From an uncultured Akkermansia sp. (GTDB lineage: Bacteria; Verrucomicrobiota; Verrucomicrobiia; Verrucomicrobiales; Akkermansiaceae): a stretch of 64,000 nt of DNA. Below are positions 1-9,989 of this stretch, in pieces (within the stretch, counting starts at the first letter, position 1; each line of letters starts with the position of its first letter). The DNA lies in contig CANQBZ010000003.1 in the NCBI GenBank assembly GCA_947589295.1, forward strand, positions 1 to 64,000, given 5' to 3'. The translations under genes and the position numbers were made by a program. A model generated the notes under the pieces. The model saw only the letters and a program-made list of their open reading frames with translations. It was not told the DNA's origin and ran no database searches.

Positions 1-35
<35 letters not shown>

Positions 36-205
36 ATGGTCATGGTTTCTCAGCATGGTCAACACATCTGTATCACGTAGCGTGGTTATAACACAGGCTC
101 CATGCAACGTCAATAAAAAAACAGAAGATTGAACGCATGATGCTTGCTCGCAGGGCAGGATGGTGATATGATGGCGCGCACCGGGTATGTGAAAGATAAA
201 TAGCC

Positions 206-214
206 TGGTATAAG
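206..214 (+). promoter_or_regulatory. Possible extended -10 promoter element for sufCBD
   Basis: TGGTATAAG is a good extended -10 box (TG-N-TATAAG) that ends 19 bases before the sufC ATG. No convincing -35 hexamer lies 16-18 bases upstream, so the promoter assignment is tentative. Confidence 0.3.
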
Positions 215-233
215 TTCTGCGACCCGATACAAA

Positions 234-983
234 ATGAGCCTAGTTATCAAAAATCTGCACGCCTGCGTGAAGGGAGGACAAGAAATTCTGTGTGGAGTGG
301 ATTTAGAGGTTCCCACCGGCGAAGTGCATGCCATCATGGGTCCCAATGGCTCCGGCAAAAGTACTCTCTCCAAGGTGCTCTGCGGCCACCCGGACTACGA
401 GGTGACAGTCGGCGCTGTTGAGCTGAATGGGCAGGATCTGCTGGCGATGTCCCCCGACGCCCGCAGTCGAGCCGGACTCTTTCTGGCTTTCCAATATCCG
501 GTGGAAGTGCCGGGAGTAAGCAACGCCAACTTTCTGCGCGCCGCGCTCAAAGCCCGTCTGCCGGAGGGGGAAGAACTCGATGCTGTTGCGTACTACAAGC
601 GGCTGCGCAAGGTCATGAATGAGCTAGGGATGGATCCCAAGTTTTCCTCGCGCGCGGTGAACGAGGGATTTTCCGGTGGGGAAAAGAAGCGCAACGAAGT
701 GCTGCAAATGCTCATGCTTGAACCCCTCTGCGCGATCCTGGACGAAACTGACAGCGGCTTAGATGTGGATGCCCTGCGCATCGTCTCGCAAGGCGTAAAC
801 GCCATGCGTTCGTCCTTCCGCAGCTTTCTGGTCATTACGCACTACAAGCGTCTGCTCGACTACATCGTTCCGGATGTGGTACACGTCTTTCATCAGGGTC
901 GCATTGAGCGCACCGGCGGACGTGACTTGGTAGATTACATCGAGGAGCACGGCTTCGATTTCCTGAAAAAAGAGGACGCATGA
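234..983 (+). CDS. sufC: SufC, Fe-S cluster assembly ATPase
   Basis: Cytoplasmic ABC-type ATPase of the SUF system. It forms the SufBC2D scaffold complex and drives the conformational change needed to build Fe-S clusters. The 249-residue protein has Walker A GPNGSGKS (36-43), the signature [10 protein letters not shown] typical of SufC, and Walker [12 protein letters not shown]. Length matches the family. There are no membrane segments, as expected for a soluble ATPase. The ATG at 234 gives a normal SufC N-terminus ([10 protein letters not shown]), although no Shine-Dalgarno is visible. The stop overlaps the sufB start (ATGA at 980-983), so sufC, sufB and sufD are almost certainly co-transcribed and translationally coupled. 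No sufS or sufE lies in the window; they may lie upstream of the contig edge or elsewhere. Confidence 0.96.
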   Translation: MSLVIKNLHACVKGGQEILCGVDLEVPTGEVHAIMGPNGSGKSTLSKVLCGHPDYEVTVGAVELNGQDLLAMSPDARSRAGLFLAFQYPVEVPGVSNANFLRAALKARLPEGEELDAVAYYKRLRKVMNELGMDPKFSSRAVNEGFSGGEKKRNEVLQMLMLEPLCAILDETDSGLDVDALRIVSQGVNAMRSSFRSFLVITHYKRLLDYIVPDVVHVFHQGRIERTGGRDLVDYIEEHGFDFLKKEDA

Positions 984-2389
984 GCACCACCACTCCAGCC
1001 ATTCCTCCAACGGATGCTCGCGGGGACTTCTCCTTCCCCGAAAAGCACGCGTTTGATGCCGGATATGGGCTCAACGAAGCCACCATTGACTACATCTGCG
1101 ATGCCAAGGGGGAGCCGGATTGGCTGCGCGACTTTCGAAAACGGGCCCTTGCGAAGTTTCGTGACATGCCCCAACCCCTGCACTGGGCGCCTCAGGAAAT
1201 TGCCGCGCTGGACTTCGATCAGATCCGTTACTATCTGGCGCAGGGGACTCCTGCCCGCAAAAACTGGGATGATGTGCCCGATGACGTCAAGCGCACGTTC
1301 GAACGACTCGGCGTGCCGGAGCAAGAGCGCGCCTTTCTCGCCGGGGTGGATGCTCAATATGACTCGGAAACCGCTTACAAAAACATGCGCGAGGAGCTTG
1401 CCAAAAAGGGCGTTATCTTCGTGAACCCCACGGAGGGACTCAGTGCGTATGAAAGCATCTTCCGCCCGTGGTTCGGCAAGGTGATCCCCGTCGGCGACAA
1501 CAAATACGCCGCGCTCAATCACGCCGCATTTTCCGGCGGGTCATTCATTTACGTGCCCAAGGGAGTGAAACTCGCTCAGCCGCTTCAGGCGTACTTCCGT
1601 ATCAACTCTGAAAGCATGGGGCAGTTCGAGCGCACGCTTATCATCGCGGATGAAGGAGCGGAACTCATGTACATGGAAGGTTGCACAGCGCCAAAATACG
1701 ACACCGCCACCCTGCACTCCGGCGTGGTGGAACTCGTTGCTCTTCCCGGCGCGAAAATCCAATATGTCACCGTGCAGAATTGGGCCACGAACGTTTACAA
1801 CCTCGTCATCCAGCGCGGTCTGGCCATGCGCGATGCAGAGATCCGCTGGATTGACTGCAACATCGGCTCCGGCGTCACCATGAAATACCCCGCCGTCATC
1901 CTGCAGGGTGAAAGGGCTCGCGGCGAGGTGGTGAGCATCTCCATCGCCCGCGACGGGCAGCTGCAAGATACCGGAGCGCGCATGATACACGCTGCTCCGA
2001 ACACCACATCCAACATTGTTGCCAAATCCATCTCCATCGGTCACGGGCGTGCCAGTTACCGGGGAGAAGTGCGCGTGCAACCCGGCGCCACCGGCTGCCG
2101 CAACCACACGGAGTGCGATGCCCTGCTGCTGCACGCCGAGAGTCGCACGGACACCTACCCTGCCATCACCGTGCATGGGGATGGCGCCGCCGTGCAGCAT
2201 GAGGCTTCCGTGTCGCAAGTGGATGAGGAGATGCTCTTCTACATGCAGCAGCGGGGACTCACGCGAGCGCAGGCCATGAGCCTGGCGGTGAACGGCTTTA
2301 TCAACGACCTCGTCAATGAGTTTCCCATGGAGTACTCTGTGGAGCTGCGCCGACTTATCGACATGGAAATGGAGGACTCCATCGGATGA
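980..2389 (+). CDS. sufB: SufB, Fe-S cluster scaffold protein
   Basis: Scaffold subunit of the SufBC2D complex, on which nascent [Fe-S] clusters are assembled. The 469-residue protein is the usual length. It has the conserved central beta-helix repeats and the segment [12 protein letters not shown], whose Cys379 aligns with the essential scaffold cysteine of E. coli SufB (Cys405). The N-terminus carries the [17 protein letters not shown] block common to SufB. It overlaps sufC by 4 bases at its start and sufD by 4 bases at its end, so the three genes form a coupled unit in the order C-B-D. The closest alternative is the paralogue SufD, but the length, the [18 protein letters not shown] block and the neighbouring sufD make SufB clear. 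Confidence 0.96.
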   Translation: MSTTTPAIPPTDARGDFSFPEKHAFDAGYGLNEATIDYICDAKGEPDWLRDFRKRALAKFRDMPQPLHWAPQEIAALDFDQIRYYLAQGTPARKNWDDVPDDVKRTFERLGVPEQERAFLAGVDAQYDSETAYKNMREELAKKGVIFVNPTEGLSAYESIFRPWFGKVIPVGDNKYAALNHAAFSGGSFIYVPKGVKLAQPLQAYFRINSESMGQFERTLIIADEGAELMYMEGCTAPKYDTATLHSGVVELVALPGAKIQYVTVQNWATNVYNLVIQRGLAMRDAEIRWIDCNIGSGVTMKYPAVILQGERARGEVVSISIARDGQLQDTGARMIHAAPNTTSNIVAKSISIGHGRASYRGEVRVQPGATGCRNHTECDALLLHAESRTDTYPAITVHGDGAAVQHEASVSQVDEEMLFYMQQRGLTRAQAMSLAVNGFINDLVNEFPMEYSVELRRLIDMEMEDSIG

Positions 2390-3408
2390 TGCATACGCAC
2401 GACACAAACGCTGCCCCTCTGCCCGACCGCCTGAACGAAGATTGGCGCTTTGGCCGTCCCCATGTGCACGCGCAGGAACTTGCGGAGGCTCTGGAGCACG
2501 CGCAAGCGGCGGAACTGCATGGCGTAGATCTGCCGAGTGGTGTGCAACTGACGTCGTGCGCGGCAGCCCCCCTGCCCACCATCGGATCGGAAGCCCTGAT
2601 GCAGCGAGCCCTTGCAAGGGTGCAATTCGGCCATTGCCTGCGCGTTGCAGACGGCTTGCAACGGCGGGAAGCCATCACTCTGCACAGCGAGGTGCACGGC
2701 GTGCAAGTGCAGCAGCTCAGGGTCATTGTGGGCGCCGGCGCTCGGCTGCATCTTATTGAAGAACATGAGTACAGCGAAAAATCAATGCTCGTGTGTCTGC
2801 GACGCTATGAATTGATGCCCGGCGCTACCCTGCGGCTGGAGCAACGCGAGCTCGGCTCCGGGAACACGCGCGCTTTCTGCATTTCCTCTTGCATTTGCGC
2901 CGAGAACGCCCGGTTCTGCTCGCTGAGCACGCATCAGAACCTTGCCTGGGCGCGGCATGAATGCACGCTGGAACTCGCCGCCCCGGGGGCTGAAGCGCTC
3001 CTTCTGTCTGCCAATCGACTGCACAGCGAACAATGCCTGGATATGCGCAACCGGCAAATCCACAGCTCCCCCGACTGCAAGAGCCGTCTGCTCTGCAAAA
3101 ATACACTGACAGACCGCGCCACGGCTATCTTTGGCGGCAATATCCGGGTGCAGCCACACGCACACGATACCGACGCCTACCTCTCCAACCTGAACCTGCA
3201 GCTCAGCCCGCACGCCACTGTCCACTCATTGCCCATGCTGGAGATTCTCGCCGACCGAGTGCGTTGCTCGCACGGCTCAGCCACGGCGCCCGTCGATGCA
3301 GAGCAACTCTTCTACCTGCAATCCCGCGGCATTCCGCTGGCCGAGGCGCGCCGCGCGCTGGAAGAAGCTTTTTTGGCAGACGTGCGGCTGCGCTTTGAGC
3401 AATTTTGA
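2386..3408 (+). CDS. sufD: SufD, Fe-S cluster assembly protein
   Basis: SufB paralogue that pairs with SufB and SufC in the scaffold complex and is linked to iron acquisition for the cluster. At 340 residues it is shorter than many SufD proteins. It shows the C-terminal beta-helix and the family ending ([18 protein letters not shown] followed by a short helix). The N-terminal half is weakly conserved and histidine- and alanine-rich. The start ATG at 2386 overlaps the sufB stop. A GC hairpin followed by a T-rich tract about 70 bases after the stop probably ends the operon. Identification rests on family resemblance and operon position; no catalytic residue is diagnostic. Confidence 0.92.
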   Translation: MMHTHDTNAAPLPDRLNEDWRFGRPHVHAQELAEALEHAQAAELHGVDLPSGVQLTSCAAAPLPTIGSEALMQRALARVQFGHCLRVADGLQRREAITLHSEVHGVQVQQLRVIVGAGARLHLIEEHEYSEKSMLVCLRRYELMPGATLRLEQRELGSGNTRAFCISSCICAENARFCSLSTHQNLAWARHECTLELAAPGAEALLLSANRLHSEQCLDMRNRQIHSSPDCKSRLLCKNTLTDRATAIFGGNIRVQPHAHDTDAYLSNLNLQLSPHATVHSLPMLEILADRVRCSHGSATAPVDAEQLFYLQSRGIPLAEARRALEEAFLADVRLRFEQF

Positions 3409-3474
3409 ACCTATGCCCGATGGCGCAAGCGCCGGGTAAGCGCTGTCGTGAACATCCGAACACGGCTTTGAATT

Positions 3475-3498
3475 GCCCGCGTTGCGGGTGTTTTCTTT
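3475..3498 (+). terminator. Rho-independent terminator after sufD
   Basis: Stem CCCGC, loop GTT, stem GCGGG, then TGTTTTCTTT. It is short but GC-rich, T-tailed and correctly placed about 70 bases past the sufD stop. Confidence 0.6.
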
Positions 3499-3602
3499 GC
3501 CTTTATACGAAGTCCATGCTGCGGTATCTACAACATGAACTATCTATTCCTAAAAACTCGCCAAATCTTTTTTCTGAGTCTCCAGCGAATCTGACCGGAA
3601 CC

Positions 3603-4457
3603 CTATTTTTTGAAATAGGGAGACTTCTTATAGGAGTCGCGCATGGCCTTTACATCTGCCTTGAATGCGGCGTTGATCGCTTTGACACCTGCCACATTTG
3701 CGCAGCGGAAAAGCATAAGCCAACGCTTTCCTCCAGTATTTCCCATTGAGGGTCGTGTGATTTCGCCCTGAGGATTATAAAACAGGGTCCCCGTGTAGCT
3801 TACCGCTAGTGTCTGTACTTTGAATCCACTTTCTAAAGGAGCTGCCCCTCCCCCTGGAGGATAGGCAGATTGACCATTCGGATTAAATATCAGATGATTC
3901 ATCTCTGCAAGCCATGAATAACGCGGAGTTTTATCCATTGCCTTCAGAATACGCGTAGCGGTTTGCCTGGCAAGGACTTTTAATTCCTTTTTGAAGGGCT
4001 TGGCAATCTGCTCACGCCCCACGGTAATCGCTGCTTGAGTGGCTACAGACCAGTCAGAGTCCCTTTTGTCGGTTGCTACCTCCGAAAATTTTCGCTCCTT
4101 CCCACGTTCATCGACAAAGAGGGCGTTATCATTCGCGATATGGGGCGCCCTATAGGCGGGGTCATTGCCCTGCGTATAGCAAAATCCCATGTTTTCTGCC
4201 AGCCATGCACGCCGCAACTTAGACGACATGCGGCGTAAGGCTGCAACCCCCTCCGCACACTGAGGATCCTCGAGTGAAGCGTCGTCTTCCCACGAATCTG
4301 TTGACATCAAAAAAACGCAGGCGGAAACTCCCCCTATCACTATCCCTACGATAAGCGCAAGGGCCGTCTTCAAATCCAAAAAGCGTCCCGCCTTTGCAGG
4401 TTTTTCCTGCAAAGGCTCAGCAAGTTTCTCCGAACGCGTGCCCATACAAAATAACAA
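3603..4457 (-). CDS. Single-span membrane-anchored protein of unknown function
   Basis: I do not recognise this family. The 284-residue protein has a basic cytoplasmic N-terminus, one hydrophobic segment at about 31-51 (TALALIVGIVIGG...), then a long polar domain that should lie outside the inner membrane. The polar part has two cysteines near each end of its first half (Cys66, Cys93), a Gly/Pro-rich stretch (YPPGGGAAP) and a basic C-terminus. The start is uncertain. TTG at 4457 has GGAGG seven bases upstream, but that GGAGG lies just after a strong -10 box and may not be in the mRNA; ATG at 4445 is the alternative. The stop codon lies inside an 8-bp perfect inverted repeat (3601-3620). It sits alone between the convergent suf operon and murJ. 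Confidence 0.75.
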   Translation of the reverse strand: MLFCMGTRSEKLAEPLQEKPAKAGRFLDLKTALALIVGIVIGGVSACVFLMSTDSWEDDASLEDPQCAEGVAALRRMSSKLRRAWLAENMGFCYTQGNDPAYRAPHIANDNALFVDERGKERKFSEVATDKRDSDWSVATQAAITVGREQIAKPFKKELKVLARQTATRILKAMDKTPRYSWLAEMNHLIFNPNGQSAYPPGGGAAPLESGFKVQTLAVSYTGTLFYNPQGEITRPSMGNTGGKRWLMLFRCANVAGVKAINAAFKADVKAMRDSYKKSPYFKK

Positions 4458-4468
4458 TTATGTGCCTC

Positions 4469-4497
4469 CTTATAGCCAATTCCCCCTCCATTGTCAA
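4469..4497 (-). promoter_or_regulatory. Sigma70-type promoter for the 4457 gene
   Basis: On the minus strand TTGACA (4497-4492), a 17-base spacer and TATAAG (4474-4469) form a near-consensus promoter. Transcription should start around 4462, leaving only a few bases before the TTG at 4457 or about 17 before the ATG at 4445. Confidence 0.7.
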
Positions 4498-4825
4498 GGA
4501 TGTTTTCATGATGAGGGCATTTTTTATGAATAGCGAGGACAAAAGCGACATATGAAATAAATCTTGGTAGTCATTTTTATCTTAAACACCAAAATATTAT
4601 ATGTAATATTTTGAGTCATTTTACATGATAAGCAATATATACAGACTGCGATTCGTAAGAAAAATACATTTGAAGACAAAAAACATGATCGCGTACTGAA
4701 TCATGAACAAGACAAATTCCACTAATCGAAAGCATTTCGGGGAGTTGCACTCTAATCGCCTCCTCGCATGACCTCAACTCTTTCCGATGTATACCGCGAT
4801 TTATTCTTGCGATTCACACCCGAAA
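4498..4825. other. AT-rich intergenic region with an AT-only hairpin
   Basis: No gene is supported here. The stretch from about 4540 to 4760 is clearly AT-richer than its surroundings. It contains a perfect 9-bp inverted repeat, AAAATATTA-TATG-TAATATTTT, at 4591-4612, flanked by two copies of GTCATTTT. The function is unknown; it could be a regulator site or a weak terminator. Confidence 0.5.
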
Positions 4826-6679
4826 TCAGCGGTGCAGACGTCGGGCAAGTGCGGTCGTAAGCATCTGCAGCTCGGGCACGCGCATGACAGATGACACTGC
4901 GAGATAGAGCAAGCCCGCTCCCGCTCCCGCAGCTGCCAGCACGGTCAGCCGCCACCAGAAAGACCACTGCGTGAAGCCATCAAAAAAGAACTCCCGCGCA
5001 ACATAGCAAAACGCACCAAGTACTGAGGCCGCCGCAAAAACTCGTAACAAACCCGGCAACAGCACATGCAGCGACATGCTGCCCAGCAAGCGGCGCAGGT
5101 AAATGAAGAAAAAGAGAAAATTGATGGTCGTGATGCACGAGGTAGTAAAGGCAAGCCACTGCACACCCAGACCAAACACATGTACGTACAGATAATTGAG
5201 ACCGACCGAAATGCAGCAGGTTGCCACCGCTAAAAAAGCCGGCGCCCAAGGTCTCTCCAACGCCATAAAAACCGGCTGCAACACCTTCATTCCCGCATAA
5301 CCCAGCAAGCCCAGAGAGTATGCAGAAAGCACCGCTCCACACAGCTCTGATGCCTGAGCATCAAATCGAAAACGCTGGTAGAACAGGCATACGATTTGTT
5401 CCCCCCACAGACCTAGAATCAATGCCGAGGGCACCGCGAAAAAGGCCATGAAACGCAGAGCCTCTGCCAGGCGGTCAGAGATCTCCTGCTTACCGGCCGT
5501 CACGGAGAGACGCGACACATCCGGCAGAACCACCATACCGATCGCCACGCCAAAAAGCGCCACAGGGAGCTGCCAAAGATGAAATGCGCTGGTGAGCGCC
5601 GTCACGGAACCGCCGGGCAAGTAGAGAGCAAAGATGTTGTTGACAAAAACATTCACCTGCGTGATGCCGGCAGCAATCATACCGGGAAGCATAAGCCGCC
5701 AGACCAAGCGCACACGCTCATCCGCAAAATGAGGAGAACAGCCGCGCCATGTGAGAGCCAGCTCCCAACGTGGGCGGTAGCCGAGTCTGCGCAGCTTGGG
5801 CAGCTGCACCAGGATCTGGGCCACACCACCGCAGAGAACAGCCACGGCAAAGCCATACAGAGCTTGCGGGCCGAAATGCGGATCTATCCACCACCCCACC
5901 AAAAAGCCCACGCCGATGGTCGTCAGATTAAAAGCGGCACTCGCTAAGTTCGGCAATCCAAAAATGCCAAACACATTCAGCACCCCCATACAGAGCGCAG
6001 AAATGGATGCCAGCAAAATAAACGGCCACATGATGCGGCACAAATCGGCAGCCATCCCCATGAAGGATTGAGGCGACACGTACAGCGCTCCCTTCTGCGT
6101 GATACTGCGGCGGGTGGTAAGCAAAATGCGTTCGCCCACCTGCAAATGCTCCAACGCTTTGGCCCGTACACAGCCGGTGCCCTCCAATCCCTTCAAACGC
6201 TTATCCGCCGAGAAAGCCGCCGTCTTTTGACCATCCGCCGTCTTTTGAATCCCCTGAAACACAGCTTGCACCTCTTCCCCGAACTCCTCCGGAAGAGACA
6301 TTCCTGCGGTGATATTCACCCGAAGCTCCTCGGGATAAAGAAGCTGCATAAGCCCACCCGTGGCCAACACACCCACTGCAACAATACCCACCATAAGCGC
6401 CGTAAGCTGCGAAATCACGCGGTGCGCAAGAGCCCACGCCTGTTCATCGCCCTCCTTCGCCTTCACCTTACTCATCACGCTGGTGAAGCTCTGGGAAAGC
6501 GCGCCCTCGGCAAACATATCGCGCAGCATATTAGGCAGGCGAAATGCCGTTAGAAAAGCATCCAACGCGCCCGTGGCGCCAAAGAGGGCGGTATAAGTCA
6601 TCTCGCGCAGCAAGCCGGTGAAACGACAGCAGAAAATGGCTGCTGTGGCCACCAAACTCTTGCGGTGCATCGATGACAT
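4826..6679 (-). CDS. murJ: MurJ, lipid II flippase (MviN family)
   Basis: Inner-membrane flippase that moves the peptidoglycan precursor lipid II to the outer leaflet. The N-terminus has the conserved RFTGLLREM (19-27) and RLPNMLRDMFAEGALSQSF (47-65), which correspond to the arginine-bearing TM1-TM2 region of E. coli MurJ. About fourteen hydrophobic segments follow. The 617-residue length exceeds the usual 500-530. The extra sequence is a hydrophilic block at about 118-205, between the third and fourth membrane helices, expected to lie in the periplasm. ATG at 6679 lies nine bases after the stop of the upstream TPR gene, making this the last gene of the hom-lysC-TPR-TPR-murJ run. No separate promoter is evident. 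Confidence 0.94.
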   Translation of the reverse strand: MSSMHRKSLVATAAIFCCRFTGLLREMTYTALFGATGALDAFLTAFRLPNMLRDMFAEGALSQSFTSVMSKVKAKEGDEQAWALAHRVISQLTALMVGIVAVGVLATGGLMQLLYPEELRVNITAGMSLPEEFGEEVQAVFQGIQKTADGQKTAAFSADKRLKGLEGTGCVRAKALEHLQVGERILLTTRRSITQKGALYVSPQSFMGMAADLCRIMWPFILLASISALCMGVLNVFGIFGLPNLASAAFNLTTIGVGFLVGWWIDPHFGPQALYGFAVAVLCGGVAQILVQLPKLRRLGYRPRWELALTWRGCSPHFADERVRLVWRLMLPGMIAAGITQVNVFVNNIFALYLPGGSVTALTSAFHLWQLPVALFGVAIGMVVLPDVSRLSVTAGKQEISDRLAEALRFMAFFAVPSALILGLWGEQIVCLFYQRFRFDAQASELCGAVLSAYSLGLLGYAGMKVLQPVFMALERPWAPAFLAVATCCISVGLNYLYVHVFGLGVQWLAFTTSCITTINFLFFFIYLRRLLGSMSLHVLLPGLLRVFAAASVLGAFCYVAREFFFDGFTQWSFWWRLTVLAAAGAGAGLLYLAVSSVMRVPELQMLTTALARRLHR

Positions 6680-6688
6680 GGAGCAAGC

Positions 6689-8326
6689 TTAGCGTTTTTT
6701 CTCCGGCAAGTCCTCCTTAATTTTGCGAATGATGATTTTGGCGGAATCGCGGTCACCATCCAGCAGGCAGGTGCGGGAATACTCACGCACGGCGGTCGTG
6801 TACAATGTTTTGTCAGCGTTATCCAACTTTTGCCGTTCCCCTTCTTCCATGCTCTCTATCGCTTTCACAATCTCGCGCAGACGGCGTTTTGCAAGTGTGT
6901 CATCCCCTTTTTTTCGCTGCAACAAAGCCAATTCCATGCTCGCGCGCAAGGCTTTGCCAGTTGTCAGGTCAGGATAGGCGTCTTGAGCAGCTCGCATCGC
7001 CTCCACCCCCCATTTCACGGCCTGCTCCTTCGCTCCGCTATCAGCATGCAATTTAGCGATTTCTCGAGCGATGCGTGCGCGCTCTTCCTTGTCAGTCTTG
7101 GTTGTTTTTGGTTGAGCCTGCATGACGGACCACAGGCGCGAGAGGGCTTTTTCACGCTCTTTATCCTCTGTGTTGGTTGAAAGGAAAGTGAGAGCCGTCA
7201 TGAGTGAAGCTGGATCGGACTCGTGCTCCGCCAAGAAACGACAATCTTCCATGGCCTCCGCCTTTGCACCCCGAGACATATTGGCCTTGGCTCGCAAACG
7301 GGCCGTCTTAAGCTGCCAATTGAGATCCGTTTCCCCATAGCACTCAGCAAACGCATTAGCCAAGGTAAGCGCTTGAGCGCAGCCGCTATAATCCCCCATG
7401 CGCAAGCGCAACTCACCAAGGGTCAAGTAGCACTGCGGCAATTTATGCTCCTTGTCGGAATACTCCAAAAGGGCATCGCGACAATGGAGTAATTTTTCCT
7501 CAATTTCCTTGAGCGCAGCGTGGGTAAGAGCAGGGTTGTCTGCTAAGGCGGTAGAAACTTCCTCAAGCATGAGACGCGAGGTAGCAAGGCACGGCGGCCA
7601 TTGAGCCTGTTCCAAGATATTACGCACTAGCTGCAGGGCATGTTCCTTCACGGTGCTCACGTCGGCGCGAAGCATCTGCAAATCTGCGGCCTCAGCTGCC
7701 AGCTCAGGCGTAGAGAAACGTGCCAACACCGCCGGAGAATCCAAGCGAGATATCGCCTTCACTGCGCCTTCCACATTGCGCATCTTCAGGCAAGTCTCAG
7801 CCGTGCGCCGAATAGAATGCAACAACAATTCTGTGTCCGCAGGCTGAGAAAAAGCAGCATCCTGCAGCATGGCATCCAAGTGCAGCTGCAGCTCATAATT
7901 CTCGTGTTGCAATGCTGCTTGAGCCAGTCTCTCTAAATTCTGCGGGTTCGCCAAATCTTCCACCTCCGGCAATATCTGAACAGCTTCATCCCACAACCCC
8001 TTGTCGAGCAAGCGCGTCATCAATATCCAGCGCACACGCCGGCGTGTCTCATCATCTTTGATCCAGCCCAGACGAGCCTTGGAGTTCTCTGCCAGTGAGA
8101 GGAGCTGCGCCTTATCCCCCGAAAGATCGGCAAGCAACCGACTCAAGTTTGCATTGGCTTCCGAATTGTCGGGGTAATAGATTGTTTCTCCTTCAAAGAA
8201 ACGTACAATATTCTCCCCTTTTGCCCAGATAAGCCAGATGAACAGGGCAGTGCCAATGATGGCAATGGAAGCAACGGGAAGCGTGTAATTGCCGGATCTG
8301 CGGCCGGCACGATAGCGTCGATTCAT
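6689..8326 (-). CDS. Membrane-anchored TPR-like repeat protein, unknown function
   Basis: The 545-residue protein has a very basic N-terminus (MNRRYRAGRRSG), one membrane segment at about 17-36, and then an almost entirely alpha-helical region rich in Ala, Leu and Glu with a 34-40-residue periodicity typical of TPR-like solenoids. It should be held in the inner membrane with the helical repeats on one side, probably as an interaction scaffold. It lies 27 bases after a second protein of the same architecture and nine bases before murJ, so it is probably co-transcribed with lysC and murJ. A role at the cell-wall synthesis machinery is only inferred from that context. No enzymatic motif is visible. 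Confidence 0.8.
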   Translation of the reverse strand: MNRRYRAGRRSGNYTLPVASIAIIGTALFIWLIWAKGENIVRFFEGETIYYPDNSEANANLSRLLADLSGDKAQLLSLAENSKARLGWIKDDETRRRVRWILMTRLLDKGLWDEAVQILPEVEDLANPQNLERLAQAALQHENYELQLHLDAMLQDAAFSQPADTELLLHSIRRTAETCLKMRNVEGAVKAISRLDSPAVLARFSTPELAAEAADLQMLRADVSTVKEHALQLVRNILEQAQWPPCLATSRLMLEEVSTALADNPALTHAALKEIEEKLLHCRDALLEYSDKEHKLPQCYLTLGELRLRMGDYSGCAQALTLANAFAECYGETDLNWQLKTARLRAKANMSRGAKAEAMEDCRFLAEHESDPASLMTALTFLSTNTEDKEREKALSRLWSVMQAQPKTTKTDKEERARIAREIAKLHADSGAKEQAVKWGVEAMRAAQDAYPDLTTGKALRASMELALLQRKKGDDTLAKRRLREIVKAIESMEEGERQKLDNADKTLYTTAVREYSRTCLLDGDRDSAKIIIRKIKEDLPEKKR

Positions 8327-8353
8327 GGTCAGAAATAAGTGGAGGTTGTAGGA

Positions 8354-9979
8354 TTAGCGCTTGCGATGGGATTGGAAATGTTTGTTCCTATTCTTAGCAG
8401 AACGTGTGGGAGGCTTGGAGGTTCTACGTGTGCTAGCTACTGGTTTGGATTGCGAATGAACAACAGGAGGCGGCGGAGTCAAACGGTTGGAACAGTGCGC
8501 AATTTGCTCCTGGACATCTTCTCGATTCGCTTGCTGCTCTTCCGGGATTTGGGCAAGTACTTGTTTCCATACACCAATGGCTTCCGCCCAGCGCCCCGCC
8601 TGCTGAAGGGCAGATGCTTGACCTTCAAGCGCAATCATTCGCATGCTGTGGTCTGCCGGCAAAGCAGCGCCTGCTCGCCCATACAATCCCTCTGCAACGT
8701 CGGGATGACCGCTTTGATCCTGCGCCTGCGCCTGCAGCAGGTAGAAGCGCCCCAGTCCCTCCTTATCCTCAGCATTGTATTTTTCGTACAAAGAACAACA
8801 CTCCTGCGCAGCTTGGCATGCCTCAGCCGACTGTCCTAACGCGAGATAGCAACGACTCATACCCTCCAGAGGGTGGACCCGCAGATTCTCCTCGCTCTCT
8901 GGTATCATATCCAGCTGGCGACGAAATACGGCAAGGGCGTGCTCATAATCATGCGCCAAATAGAGAGCCCACGCACGCTTGCCTGTGATTTCTGCACGAA
9001 AAAGCGCATGAGGAGAAATGATCGCTCCAGCCTCTGCTTCTGCACGTTCCAAAAGCGCAAGCGCTGATTGCGCGCGACCAAGATTGAGTGCCACAGAAGC
9101 CAGATCCCTCAAGGCAAGTGCGCGGAACAAACGCGAGGCAGCATCGCTCCCATGAAGCTGCTTAATGCCATCTCTCAGACAATCGACCGCCTCCTCGTCC
9201 TCTCTCAGAGCCATGTGCGCATACCCCAAACATACCAGAAGGAACGGTGATGCGGAAGAGGCAGGTGAGGTGAACTGCGTACACTTGCGCAGCAACTCCT
9301 GCGATTGGGAATAAGCGCCCATGCTGTGCTGCAATTTAGCTAGAAAAATATGCAATTCAGCGGCTAATTCCGGTGGAGTTGGAGCAGCGAGAGAGGTGAG
9401 CAGATCATGCAAAGCAGCTATCCGCTCTGTACGCGTGCCGCCGCTGCCAGCACTCAACTGGGCAGCTCGCTCACGCACCACTGCCGAGTACTCCGATGAC
9501 AAGCCGAGTGCAAGGAACGCCCCTTGTGCGGCGTCGTAATACCCCTGCGCCTTGTCCCACTTGCCTTCTTTCACGAGGACATGGGCAATTTGCAACATAC
9601 GGCGCGCCCATTCAGCATTCTGTGGCCTCTGCGGCGGCACAACTTCATCCGCCACCGACTCCACTTCGAAAAAAAGGCCCCGATCCATGAGCTCGTTGAA
9701 AAGCTGCCACAAGAATTCGCGGCAAGTTTCATCACCGCCACACACAGCAAGTTCATCGGCATGCTGCTTCACTGCAGCAATCAGTCGGTCATTGGGGGCA
9801 TCGGTAAGACGTAACACATCAGACGCACGAGCAAATGACCGCTCACCCATAATGTACTGCACACCCATACCCACCGCAAAGCCGCCTAGCATGAGCAATG
9901 CACCCACACCACACTGTCTGAGCTTACTCCCCCGAAGGAAGCTCGGTCGTTTCACGTCTCGCAGGAATGGGAATCGCAT
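8354..9979 (-). CDS. Membrane-anchored TPR repeat protein with basic tail
   Basis: The 541-residue protein has a basic N-terminus, one membrane segment at about 25-44 (GALLMLGGFAVGMGV), several TPR-like helical pairs (for example ALRDLASVALNLGRAQSALAL and FYLLQAQAQDQSGHPDVAEGLY) and a Pro-rich, strongly basic C-terminal tail ending SHRKR. I chose ATG at 9979, ten bases after the lysC stop and preceded by an AAAGAG ribosome site. An in-frame ATG at 10045 would overlap lysC by 56 bases and add no family-like sequence. It resembles the next gene downstream, so the two may be diverged duplicates. No catalytic motif is seen; a scaffold role is inferred. Confidence 0.82.
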   Translation of the reverse strand: MRFPFLRDVKRPSFLRGSKLRQCGVGALLMLGGFAVGMGVQYIMGERSFARASDVLRLTDAPNDRLIAAVKQHADELAVCGGDETCREFLWQLFNELMDRGLFFEVESVADEVVPPQRPQNAEWARRMLQIAHVLVKEGKWDKAQGYYDAAQGAFLALGLSSEYSAVVRERAAQLSAGSGGTRTERIAALHDLLTSLAAPTPPELAAELHIFLAKLQHSMGAYSQSQELLRKCTQFTSPASSASPFLLVCLGYAHMALREDEEAVDCLRDGIKQLHGSDAASRLFRALALRDLASVALNLGRAQSALALLERAEAEAGAIISPHALFRAEITGKRAWALYLAHDYEHALAVFRRQLDMIPESEENLRVHPLEGMSRCYLALGQSAEACQAAQECCSLYEKYNAEDKEGLGRFYLLQAQAQDQSGHPDVAEGLYGRAGAALPADHSMRMIALEGQASALQQAGRWAEAIGVWKQVLAQIPEEQQANREDVQEQIAHCSNRLTPPPPVVHSQSKPVASTRRTSKPPTRSAKNRNKHFQSHRKR

Positions 9980-9989
9980 GAATGCTCTT

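Noticed and set aside
1541..2617. 358-codon minus-strand open frame across sufB and sufD
   Set aside because: Antisense to two conserved genes; histidine-rich low-complexity translation typical of a shadow frame.
3405..3749. Cysteine-rich 114-codon plus-strand frame after sufD
   Set aside because: The first part spans the sufD terminator and the second is antisense to the 4457 gene; no start signal and no conserved pattern despite CPRC-like cysteines.
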